Origin: Phytophthora colocasiae
Lineage: Eukaryota; Oomycota; Peronosporomycetes; Peronosporales; Peronosporaceae
DNA: 64,000 nt
NCBI GenBank assembly: GCA_018806915.1
Contig: JAGKQI010000079.1
Location: 1,019,001 to 1,083,000 of the forward strand
Direction of reading: 5' to 3'
Shown: piece after piece, positions 10,103 through 20,253 of the stretch
Numbering within the stretch: the first letter of the stretch is position 1
Layout: each line of letters begins with the position of its first letter
Translations under genes and position numbers: made by a program
The notes under the pieces: model-generated
Databases searched by the model: none
What the model was told of the DNA's origin: nothing
What the model saw: only the letters and a program-made list of their open reading frames with translations

Positions 10103-12710
10103 GCCGAGTGCCGCCCGCTTTTGCGGGCGGTTTGTATGTGTTTGGTTGAAACCCGTGGGGCTCACTGTTCCAGTTCGCCCCACTACTCACCATCGGCGCC
10201 ACACCTTCGGCGCGCGCCAGTTGACCGAGGTGCTACCTTCGCTTCGCTCGGTAGGATGTATTTTAGCCAATCACCAGTGGGGGCTGCGAGCTCGCAGCTA
10301 TTATTTCGTACTTATCGAAGCAATTTTAGCCGAGTGCCGCCCGCTTTTGCGGGCGGTGTGTATGTGTTTGGTTGAAACCCGTGGGGCTCACTGTTCCAGT
10401 TCGCCCCACTACTCACCACCGGCGCCACACCTTCGGCGCGCGCCAGTTGGCCGAGGTGCTACCTTCGCTTCGCTCGGTAGGATGTATTTTAGCCAATCAC
10501 CGGTCTGTAAAGCGGGGCAGCTCAGCATTTTAATCGTACTTAGCTTACTTTTGTCCAATTAAATATTTTGTGGCCGGGTGTGCGGACCAATCAGAGGCCA
10601 TGGAGAGGGTTATCATTAGTGGGCTATATTTGTAATTTTGGCATTCCTGAGAGCAGTCTAGAACATAGGGATAGGCTACACCATGGGAAAATACAGTATA
10701 GAATACGTACATGTACAAAATGGAGAGACAGGTAGCTACGCAGGTTTATGCGCTAAGACGTTGAACACACACACAACGGACACACAGACACGGGACTAGC
10801 CTACTGTGTTGAGACTAGCCGAGTGCCGCCCGCTTTTGCGGGCGGTTTGTATGTGTTTGGTTGAAACCCGTGAGGCTCACTGTTCCAGTTCGCCCCACTA
10901 CTCACCACCGGCGCCACACCTTCGGCGCGCGCCAGTTGGCCGAGGTGCTACCTTCGCTTTGCTCGGTAGGATGTATTTTAGCCAATCACCAGTGGGGGCT
11001 GCGAGCTCGCAGCTATTATTTCGTACTTATCGAAGCAATTTTAGCCGAGTGCCGCCCGCTTTTGCGGGCGGTGTGTATGTGTTTGGTTGAAACCCGTGGG
11101 GCTCACTGTTCCAGTTCGCCCCACTACTCACCACCGGCGCCACACCTTCGGCGCGCGCCAGTTGGCGAGTGCTACCTTCGCTTCGCTCGGTAGGATGTAT
11201 TTTAGCCAATCACCGGTCTGTAAAGCGGGGCAGCTCAGCATTTTAATCGTACTTAGCTTACTTTTGTCTAATTAAATATTTTGTGGCCGGGTGTGCGGAC
11301 CAATCAGAGGCCATGGAGAGGGTTATCATTAGTGGGCTATATTTGTAATTTTGGCATTCCTGAGAGCAGTCTAGAACATAGGGATAGGCTACACCATGGG
11401 AAAATACAGTATAGAATACGTACATGTACACAATGGAGAGACAGGTAGCTACGCAGGTTTATGCGCTACGACGTTGAACAGACACACAGACACACAGACA
11501 CGGGACTAGCCTACTGTGTTGAGACTAGCCGAGTGCCGCCCGCTTTTGCGGGCGGTTTGTATGTGTTTGGTTGAAACCCGTGGTGCTCACTGTTCCAGTT
11601 CGCCCCACTACTCACCATCGGCGCCACACCTTCGGCGCGCGCCAGTTGACCGAGGTGCTACCTTCGCTTCGCTCGGTAGGATGTATTTTAGCCAATCACC
11701 AGTGGGGGCTGCGAGCTCGCAGCTATTATTTCGTACTTATCGAAGCAATTTTAGCCGAGTGCCGCCCGCTTTTGCGGGCGGTGTGTATGTGTTTGGTTGA
11801 AACCCGTGGGGCTCACTGTTCCAGTTCGCCCCACTACTCACCACCGGCGCCACACCTTCGGCGCGCGCCAGTTGGCCGAGGTGCTACCTTCGCTTCGCTC
11901 GGTAGGATGTATTTTAGCCAATCACCGGTCTGTAAAGCGGGGCAGCTCAGCATTTTAATCGTACTTAGCTTACTTTTGTCCAATTAAATATTTTGTGGCC
12001 GGGTGTGCGGACCAATCAGAGGCCATGGAGAGGGTTATCATTAGTGGGCTATATTTGTAATTTTGGCATTCCTGAGAGCAGTCTAGAACATAGGGATAGG
12101 CTACACCATGGGAAAATACAGTATAGAATACGTACATGTACAAAATGGAGAGACAGGTAGCTACGCAGGTTTATGCGCTAAGACGTTGAACACACACACA
12201 ACGGACACACAGACACGGGACTAGCCTACTGTGTTGAGACTAGCCGAGTGCCGCCCGCTTTTGCAGGCGGTTTGTATGTGTTTGGTTGAAACCCGTGAGG
12301 CTCACTGTTCCAGTTCGCCCCACTACTCACCATCGGCGCCACACCTTCGGCGCGCGCCAGTTGGCCGAGGTGCTACCTTCGCTTCGCTCGGTAGGATGTA
12401 TTTTAGCCAATCACCGGTCTGTAAAGCGGGGCAGCTCAGCATTTTAATCGTACTTAGCTTACTTTTGTCCAATTAAATATTTTGTGGCCGGGTGTGCGGA
12501 CCAATCAGAGGCCATGGAGAGGGTTATCATTAGTGGGCTATATTTGTAATTTTGGCATTCCTGAGAGCAGTCTAGAACATAGGGATAGGCTACACCATGG
12601 GACAATACAGTATAGAATACGTACATGTACACAATGGAGAGACAGGTAGCTACGCAGGTTTATGCGCTAAAACGTTGAACGGACACACAGACACACAGAC
12701 ACGGCACTAG
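10103..12710 (+). repeat. Dimeric A-B units with about 1,425-bp periodicity
   Basis: A-B units start at 10103, 10818, 11528 and 12243. Units 1 and 3 share private variants (CACCATCGG, TTGACCGAGG, TGTCCAATT, CAAAATGG). Units 2 and 4 share GTGAGGCTCAC in the head. The array therefore grew by copying a two-unit block. The last unit lacks the A module and ends in GAGACTAGCCTAGAGGG repeats. Confidence 0.75.
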
Positions 12711-13832
12711 CCTAGAGGGCAGAGACTAGCCTAGAGGGTAGAGATGTGGGTGGCTACGTAACCTCACAAGGCGTACGCTGCGAGTCTTTCCACCCACATT
12801 TGTTCCGAGTCGCCGCTACTTGTATGACCATCCACGCTTTAAAGCCCTCATCCATCCTCAGAAGGTTGCCTTGCTTCGACTGTTGGAATAGCGCAAGACA
12901 TTTGACTGCATTTCAGCACGACCTTCTTGTTCGACAGGTTCGAGGACTTCTGCTTGGAGACCACCGTTGCGTGGATTCGCAGCCCCTTCAAAGCATTCAC
13001 CGGACTCGGCGCGTGGCCCTTGATGCCGATCGTAACTTGACTCTTCTTCGGCGGACTGCGAGTAGAGGTAGATCTCGTCGGGCGGGCGGAACTCCGTGCT
13101 GGAATGGGGTGTTTCCATTGCGGCAAATTGCGGATTGACAGGATGGCACCAAGGCGCTAGGAGGCTCCGCCTGAAGTCACTTGCACTTCAAGTCTTCGAT
13201 ATAACATGCAGCTGCGCTCAGCCAGCAAGCGTGGTGACAAAAAGGCATACGCCACTCGCCATTGGTCGTCTTGGTCGGTCGGTTATCACTTGACTTTAGT
13301 AAACTTGGAGCTTCAACTGGGTACAAACGTTACTGTTGTCGTATACGTTTGCTTTTGAGTTGTTGTGGAGAAGCTGGAATGTTTTTGAGTGAGCAAATAG
13401 TTTGATAGGCATCATGTTGCCAGTCCTCGACCATTATTAGGTTCGAGGACGCTAGACTACTTCAGCTTTGGCAGATGCTGTTGCTTCGATGCTCTGAGCA
13501 ACCTAACCTATTTCAATATTTGCTACACCACTAAGTTTTGCGCTTCTGCGTTCTCTGGACTCTGTACCTGGATTGTAAATGGTTCAAGTAGAGGGTATGT
13601 CTCAGGTTGGAAACTATGGATGCAAAAAACGCTAAAGTATGGTATCCATAAAGATATCGATTTACTACTGCCTACGGTTTTGGCGCTTTCTTTCCTTTAG
13701 CTTTACCAGCTATTCCTAGGACAAGAGCTCGTGTATTTTAGAGATGCTGCATCCGTTGAAGGTGACGTTGGAGTGAACCTCTAATAGGAAAGTCATTGCC
13801 AAATTGGCACCAAGACGTCACAAACGATCCAA
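12711..13832. other. Gene-poor spacer after the repeat array
   Basis: No gene is assignable here. Between 12848 and about 13140 two minus-strand frames and one plus-strand frame stay open with protein-like composition (for example PPDEIYLYSQSAEEE on the minus strand), which may be a decayed element. The rest is AT-leaning with no feature I can name apart from the candidate initiator at 13793. Confidence 0.3.
13793..13805 (+). promoter_or_regulatory. Candidate oomycete initiator/flanking element
   Basis: TCATTGCCAAATT resembles the combined oomycete initiator (TCA-Y-T-Y-Y) and downstream flanking element. It sits 28 bp before the start codon at 13833. The match is imperfect. Confidence 0.4.
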
Positions 13833-14998
13833 ATGGAGGTTGCTCCAGCCCACCCTATCGATATTATCGAGTCCGTCGTGAATGAGAAAGAGCCTCAGGA
13901 TGTGAACACGATTGAAGCTGCAGGAAACAACCACACAGAAGTGAGCAGCTCCATCAAAACACACGGGCCTGAAGTTGTGTGCGTGCCTGTCGAAGAAAAG
14001 CGATCTGCTGATGCGAATGTCGCCCCGAGTGGTGGAGATACGATCGTACCGGAGGCTCCAGCTTCAAGCCGTGTATCCGAATCAGCCGAAGTGGTGACTC
14101 CTGCTGGTACAGTAGAGGTTGAACATTGTCCGACTGATACTTCACCAACAGAAGCAGTTGAGAAGGTAGTTGTTCCGACAATTAAACCAGTCGAGGATGA
14201 AATTCCAGTAAATACCGTCGAGTCGAAAGCTGTTGAAGAACCAGCAGGTGAGAAGACCGAGCAAAGTTTTGACCAGCATGAAATATCTACACCAGTGCAG
14301 CAGTCAGCGGAAAACATGGAGGTAGCGCTTGAAAATACACCAACTCAATCTTCGGAGTCTGCTCCAACAGACTCAGCCTCAGCTTCAGCACCTTCTTCCC
14401 CGAGCAAAAAAGCCCAGAGCGAAAAGAAGAACGCAAATGTACGCTTCGTCGCCCCCTCTCTTGGCAATTATTCACTGCTCTAACCGGATGATTGTTTTCA
14501 CAGAGCGATTCTTTTGCCAGTGATGAAATGCTGGCCGAAGTTCAGAAATTCCTTACACTTCAGGTATGTTGGCAAATATGTAATATGATCGAGTTGTATT
14601 GGTCACCTTTCTCTTTACGCAGATTGTTGAAAACCGCTGCAGCTCACACACCAAAGAAATCAATGATTGTAAGCCGAAGCAGAAAACAACATCATTTGAC
14701 AATGCACACTAACCTTCTCCACTCTGTAGTCGTTGAAGCACACCTGAACGAAAAACAACGAAAGCGCTACGTAGCTGCACTGGTAGAGCGCGTTGTGCAG
14801 AATCTTACCCAAGAGGCTACTGCGAAAGGTGAAGACGTCTCCATCGAAGTGCAGTCGAATATCTGCCTCATCGAGCAAATGTTCCTCACGCTGGGTCGAC
14901 GATCACCGCTCCAGGACATGTACACCGCGGAAGAAGAAGAAATGCTGGACTTGCTCTTCCACAGCAACAGCAGTGACAACCTCCCGATCAACGGCTAG
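13833..14998 (+). CDS. Uncharacterised acidic protein with helical C-terminus
   Basis: Four exons (13833-14438, 14504-14563, 14623-14668, 14730-14998) join in frame through three introns of 59-65 bp with GTACGC..CAG, GTATGT..CAG and GTAAGC..TAG ends, giving 326 residues. The first 200 residues are a low-complexity acidic region rich in Glu, Val, Ser and Thr, probably disordered, ending in a Lys-rich patch (SPSKKAQSEKKNAN). The last 125 residues look folded and helical (RYVAALVERVVQNL, CLIEQMFLTLGRRSPL, EEEEMLDLLF). I recognise no family. The C-terminal part is the likely functional domain, and conservation there would be the test. It neighbours a divergent repeat array upstream and converges with the GTPase gene downstream. 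Confidence 0.75.
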
Positions 14999-15252
14999 CT
15001 AGGTATCTTCCACCTCAGTTGTGCAAAATATAATGCATTGACTACAGTGTCTCCCTCACATTGCTCCTCGCAAGATCTTGCTGAAGATGTTTGTCCAGTG
15101 CAGCTTTTATTTCTCCAAATGTTCCTCGCTCTTGATCAACGTTCCAACAGAATCCAAGACGTCCACAGGGGAAGAAGGAAAACTTTTGGCATAGCTGTGT
15201 AAATTATAATGAATGAATCATACCTGGGCATTGCCACAATCGTACCTCTTTC

Positions 15253-16943
15253 TTACACTGTCTCGCATTGCTCCGCGGGAATTATCCGTACGACCTTGCC
15301 GATACCCTTTGCTTGACCATCACGGAACACGAAACGCATTCCTTTTTTCATAAACTCCGGTGCGTGGATGAACTGGAATCGGACCAGTGCCCTGTCACCT
15401 GTGCGAATGACGTCCTGATTCGATTCAATCGAGATAATCTCTGCTGTCTGTCGGATCGTCCGGCAATTGACCATAGGCTGGTACCCGACGGTAACGGTAG
15501 TCTGGTGGTGCAGAATCACAACGCGAGCCTCAAACACCTTCGACACGTAGTCCTCCACCTTTATTTCGGGGCTCAGCAAGATCATCCCTTTGCGAAATGT
15601 TGAGCGACTCAACACGAACTTCTTGTTTACCGAGCGGACAGCAAGAGCTGCGGTTTGTCCCGGAACGAGCTCCTTCAATGGCATGTACATCGACTCCATC
15701 GAACGCACAGTTACTTTGTGGAAGTGGCCGTTATAGTCAGGCCCAAGTTGCAGGGTATCGTTAACCTTAAAGCTGCCCGTGACTAACGTCCCCGCCAGAA
15801 TAAATCCCACACCAGGGACTTGGTAGGTCTCGTCAATTGGCATTTCAATGACGTCACTCACTGATACCGTCTTCTTCTTCGAATCCCCCGCTGTGGGTGT
15901 TGTAACAGAAATGCTTCCTTCTTGGTTCATGGACTTCGTTGTTGCGAGTGTTGATGCAGACAGCCCAGCTTTGAACAACGCTGATGGTGACGTCTCGCAC
16001 AGTATCCGACGGAGATTCTCCAACCCGTCGCCAGTCACGTTCGAAATGGGTAGAATAGGAGTGACGCGATTGGACGGGATGCTCTTCGCTGCCGTCACTG
16101 CTTGATCAATAGTTTTCACAAGCATCGCCATTTTTCCGTCTACCAGTAACAAACCACCAGAAACATATAAGTTGACATGGCAAAACAAAACCTCTAAATG
16201 ATATCAACTCACAGCGTCGTAATGCCTGTCGAACCGTAGCCAGCGTCTCCTTGGCCACATTCTTCGGCGCAATGTCAATCTTCGTCAGTGCAACGACAAT
16301 AGGGATCTCCAGCTACAGAACAATACCAATAAGAGTCAATATCAATAACTATTCTCTCACAATGACCCTTATGTTAACTCACGGCCACAGCAATAGCCAA
16401 ATGCTCCTTCGTCATCCTCTTCACGCCCATATTGGCTCCCACCACCACCACCACCACATCTGGTTGCATCCCCGTGAGACCAAACACTGTCGTCTTGAGA
16501 TACTTCTCATGGCCAGCCAAGTCGATGAGCTGGATACGTTTGTGCGCCATCTTGGCTAGTTCCGCCCAGGGGATGAGTTTCCCCGCCCTCTTGGACAGAA
16601 TCTGCTCCCCAGTCTCATCAAACCCAAGGTAAGCAGTCGCCACACTGCTCGTTCGGCCAGACTCGATCTCGTGCTTGTGGCGGAAAATGGCTTGACGAGA
16701 GGATCCACGGCCGTCATCCAGGTCTCCCTTGATCAGTGTTCCTATAAGACTGGACTTGCCACTGTCCACATTCCCTACAAAGGCCAAACGTAGGGTACGT
16801 AGAGTCTCTCGACGCTCTGTTTCAGCGTCCTGGGGCGTAAATGAAGCCATTTTAGTCTCCTCTTGTAGGTTAGACACACATGCAGGCTCCTGGCTGTCCT
16901 CCTTGGCCGTGGGGACGCTGTTTCTTCGCTCTTGGACCTCCAT
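15253..16943 (-). CDS. GTPBP1/GTPBP2-type translational GTPase
   Basis: A GTPase of the EF-Tu superfamily; animal relatives take part in ribosome quality control and mRNA turnover. Three exons (16383-16943, 16213-16312, 15253-16139) give 515 residues. G1 is GNVDSGKS at residues 57-64. The family signature DDGRGSSRQ...FRHKHEIESGRTSS follows. G3 is DLAGHE from residue 141. G4 is TKID at 197-200, encoded in the small middle exon. The C-terminal half holds the beta-barrel domains 2 and 3 (ETYQVPGVGFILAGTLVTG; RFQFIHAPEFMKKGMRFVFRDG). Both introns (70 and 73 bp) start GTGAGT and end TAG. A second in-frame Met at residue 32 could also start the protein. All nucleotide-binding motifs are present. 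Confidence 0.9.
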
Positions 16944-17219
16944 AGCTGCTGGAAGATTCGATAATGCGGAAGCGACTGCAGCTTTTGGATTTTTGTATGG
17001 AACTGTCGAATCTGATACTATGAGTGATGGTCAGTGGGTTGAAGTTGCGTTTTTTAGACGAGAAAAGCTTGTGGCATGGTGTTTACTTCTTTACAACGGA
17101 CTAAAACCTTCACTCACTTCAACCTTACCACTCCAAGGTTTAGTTCATTTTTTGTTAGTTAAACCATTGAACACGACACATTAAATATGCTTCTTCAAGC
17201 ACACTGCAGCGCTATTCCC

Positions 17220-19950
17220 TTACTGAGTCATTTTGAAATGCTTGGTGCTTCGGTGCTTGGGTCTTATTGAGCGTTTGAACCACTTCCCCATTGAAAATCC
17301 TTCGCTCGAGTTAAAAACTGCCGTCCTTGGAGATAATGGGGGTTCACTCGTAAAAGCTTTCTGGACACACTCGTTGAACTTCCGCGGCACAGCAATTACA
17401 GTTTTTCTTGACGGCTTCGCTTGCGCTTTTTGCTCTCCATCGATCTCTGATGAGTCTGCCAAAACCACTACAATGCATAGTGTTAGAATTTACCAGATAC
17501 TGACCTTCCCGAGGCAAGCTTCATGAAGTTTACCTTCTAAACCTGCTTGCATCACACAAAAGGGTCGACGCACCTCTTGACATTTGGCATCGATCCGAGC
17601 TTGGTCGTCAGACATTTCGTCATCGAGCTGCTTGAAATCCGCAGAGTCTTTCCGCTCCGTAAACCGCGGTGACTTTGATCTCGTAGAACGTTTCGTTTCT
17701 TTGGGTTCACTTTGGGCGTCTAGCATTGACATTTCCTCGTCATTTGCCACGTCGTCGTCCTTTGGTGCTGGAACACGTTTTCTTTCTTGGCTGTTAGAGC
17801 TGTATGCATCTTCAATCGACAAAAATGAATGCTTCAATTCCTCTCCGACTTCCAGCGGAGTCTTGATAGTCCCTGTAGATCCATACGTAGGCCATTAGTT
17901 TTCATTTGCTCTATCAACTTCTTCACAGTACCTTGGTGTCTTGAATCAGCGCTCATGCGTTTCTCCGATGCCTGGAGGAATGATGACTGGTTTTTATTTG
18001 ACCTTGATGCAGAAATATCATGCGCTGACACGTTGTAGCTTAGTAGGTAACCGGTAAACAAAGCTCAATATCTTTGCAAGTACTTACCACTACTGGTAGG
18101 TGGCGACGGCTTTACCCTTTTCCGACGTTCTTTTAGTACTCGGGCGTTAATCGACTCTTGTCTCTTTGCCTCCAAATTACGTAGAACACTCTGGGTATAC
18201 GCAATTCGCTCTTCAAGCGTGTCTCCAGACGTGTCCTCTAGCGCGTCTCCACGCATGTCTTCAAGCATGTCTTCAGGCAGGCCTTCAAGAGTGTCTTCAG
18301 ACGGATCTTGTTCCCTTGCGGACGCTCTTCGTCTCGAAGTCTGTAATTCAGCAGCACCTGATGCTTGTGTTAACCCGTTCGGTGCACGTCCACTAGCAGT
18401 AACTTTCGGCCCCAGTTCGTTTTGCTTCCCCACCCTCACTTTTTCGGTTCCTTTCTCTTCTTCCTCCGAGTCGTCAGTGTCAAAAGCTAACGGTGGCGAA
18501 CGCGTGGATCTGGGTTTCGGACTAGCTGTCAAATGTAAATATCCTGTAATTGGCGGTACACTTCGTCTGGCTGCCATCTTCATGAGCGGTTTGCTTTGGT
18601 GTGCTGCTCTCTTAGCCAGTAGCACGCTTCTCTCTGTAGTTGTATTGCTTTGATCATTGAAATCCCCATCAGATATTTCTCCTTGATCATCACTGCGTTC
18701 CGAACTCTCAGGCTCGTAGGGAACCCCAATGTCTTCAGAAACATCCTGTTCAATCACCAAGGGAACTTCAATCTCTTCGGGAAGATCTTGTTCAATCTTC
18801 ACGGCAGTGTTATCGCGTAACGTTTTAGAGCGTGACTTCTTCTTCCTTGGTGAGCTTTGTTTCTCCGGCTTCGATGTTATCGGTCTCCACACTTCAAGCC
18901 TGTTCATTTGAGAAAGTATCCCGCTTGAATCCTCGCTGCCAACATCTTCTGGTATCGTGTAGACATGGGTCTTGCTGTGGCGTTTGCAATTGTTTTCAAA
19001 GCTCTGGTACCAGAGATCATTCCCCATATTTTTTCTCATTTTCTTCACAGACTCTGTCGTTGACTCGTTATATTGCAGGGGCAGCGTACCTCTCGAAAAG
19101 GTTGGCATTACCGTGGTCGCATTCGATAGCAGGGCCCATTCCAAAGCGTTCTCGAACTCCGGGCCGTTTGACATCCCTCGGCTTGCCTCATAGTGAGTAC
19201 GAAACTCTTTCACTTGCTTTTTCTTCTGCCAGCACCTACGTATGCAACACACAGTTCGATAGCATTTTAACAAACGGTATTAAAGCTTCAAAGATAGTAA
19301 AGAGCGTACCGGTCTCTTTTATCAAAGTTGGGATCATCTAGAAAATCCACATACAATTGTTTTTCCCTCGACAGGTTCTCAATTCCTGCCTTTGTTCCTG
19401 GGGTCCGAATCGTGATCTAAAACAAACAAAAAAATACCAAATACCCATTCGACCGTTAGCACAAGCTACAAAAACTACAATATATCTCGACACTCGTACC
19501 ACTGAAGGCCACATTGGCCAATTAAGATACTTGACCCAGCACTTGACAGCCCAAGTGAAGGTATGGAACGGAGCTACGCGGTCACTGTCCACCCGCACAA
19601 CCTCGTCGTATTCCTCAGGCCAGCCATCGTACATAACTTCAACCTGAAGCACACCAGAAGCAAGTCATTCTCTAAACTGATCAAATATAAGGACGTATAC
19701 TCGTTGCAATACGCACTTCTTCTGGAGATGGCACACTTAGCACTCGTGCAACGTTCCAGACCCCTTCCTTATCCATAACGTCTAAACAAAATGGAGAAAA
19801 CCAGAAACACCGTTTGGCTCAATTACGATAAAATTTAAAGCGTATACGCAGCAACAAGAGAAGTACCATACCGAGCCAGTCTCCCTTCGTAAGCATAACA
19901 GTACGGTGGCGCCGCCGAGGCGACGACTTCGTCTTCATCGTGACTGCCAT
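17220..19950 (-). CDS. Tudor/PWWP-like domain chromatin protein
   Basis: I join eight exons (19872-19950, 19717-19781, 19500-19643, 19310-19416, 18088-19235, 17932-18024, 17534-17872, 17220-17467) into 740 residues; introns are 59-90 bp. The N-terminus (about residues 20-85: GDWLDV, GVWNVARV, MYDGWPEEYDEVV) resembles a Tudor-knot/chromo-barrel fold. It is followed at once by a PWWP-like stretch (CWVKYLNWPMWPSV). The long middle is acidic and Ser-rich with imperfect EDTLE/EDMLED repeats and a coiled coil (RIAYTQSVLRNLEAKRQ). The tail is basic. I infer binding to modified histones or DNA; no enzyme domain is visible. The start was chosen because this ATG opens a frame that splices into the Tudor-like part. 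The last two introns are least certain: an alternative donor would end the protein early. Confidence 0.7.
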
Positions 19951-20253
19951 AAACGATCTGAGACCCAGAGTTGATGTAGACTGCGAACAATATTAGAACA
20001 GGTTTTTTACTGGTACAGTAATTTGCAAGAGTAAGGAAGGCCTGATATATACTGAAATATAGGAGAAATAGAATGATTAAAACCAAACAATAACATAATT
20101 TTGAACAACAATAATTAGATATATCAGGTTATCAGGTTTTACCCCGTTTCCTACTCAAGCATACTGTACACTACCCATCAGTCAAAGTTTGACTTGTATT
20201 ATTCGTACTTAGTCGAACAAAATAATTTTAAAGTGCACTTTTCACTTGGCTCG
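19951..20253. promoter_or_regulatory. Divergent promoter region, Tudor-like gene and MRE11
   Basis: About 300 bp separate the two opposing start codons. The region is AT-rich. An initiator-like TTCACTTGGC lies at 20241-20250, just before the MRE11 ATG. Confidence 0.45.

Larger units (their letters stand above)
7622..12710. repeat. Higher-order tandem array of hairpin-rich modules
   Basis: Fifteen copies of a head sequence starting GCCGAGTGCCGCCCGC begin near 7625, 7842, 8067, 8373, 8599, 9085, 9391, 9617, 10103, 10329, 10818, 11044, 11528, 11754 and 12243. Heads are followed by one of three tails: A (about 225-bp unit containing the palindrome GCTGCGAGCTCGCAGC), B (a long tail starting CCGGTCTGTAAAGCGG, six copies) or C (a tail with an inverted stem and AT-rich stretch, two copies). 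Units assemble as A-B (about 710-715 bp) or C-A-B (1,018 bp). Each head folds into CCGCCCGC/GCGGGCGG with a TTTT loop, and a second stem GTGGGGC/GCCCCAC follows. Several frames stay open through the units only because the repeat length happens to allow it; I see no support for coding. Confidence 0.9.

Noticed and set aside
7668..12476. Repeated open frames of 94-160 codons in the tandem array (MKPVGLTVPVRP... and MLRLAECRPLL...)
   Set aside because: Open on several frames at once because the repeat lacks stops in those frames; composition follows the hairpins, with no start context or domain.
7622..12710. CRISPR-like repeat-spacer structure
   Set aside because: Modules are long, spacers are themselves repeated, and the genome is eukaryotic.
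12848..13140. Minus- and plus-strand open frames with protein-like composition
   Set aside because: Three frames compete over the same bases and none shows a recognisable domain; noted only as a possible decayed element.
13895..14317. 140-codon antisense frame opposite the acidic-protein gene
   Set aside because: Mirror of the Ser/Glu-rich coding sequence on the other strand.
20194..20253. Upstream in-frame start for MRE11
   Set aside because: Adds 20 residues without homology and lies upstream of the initiator-like box.
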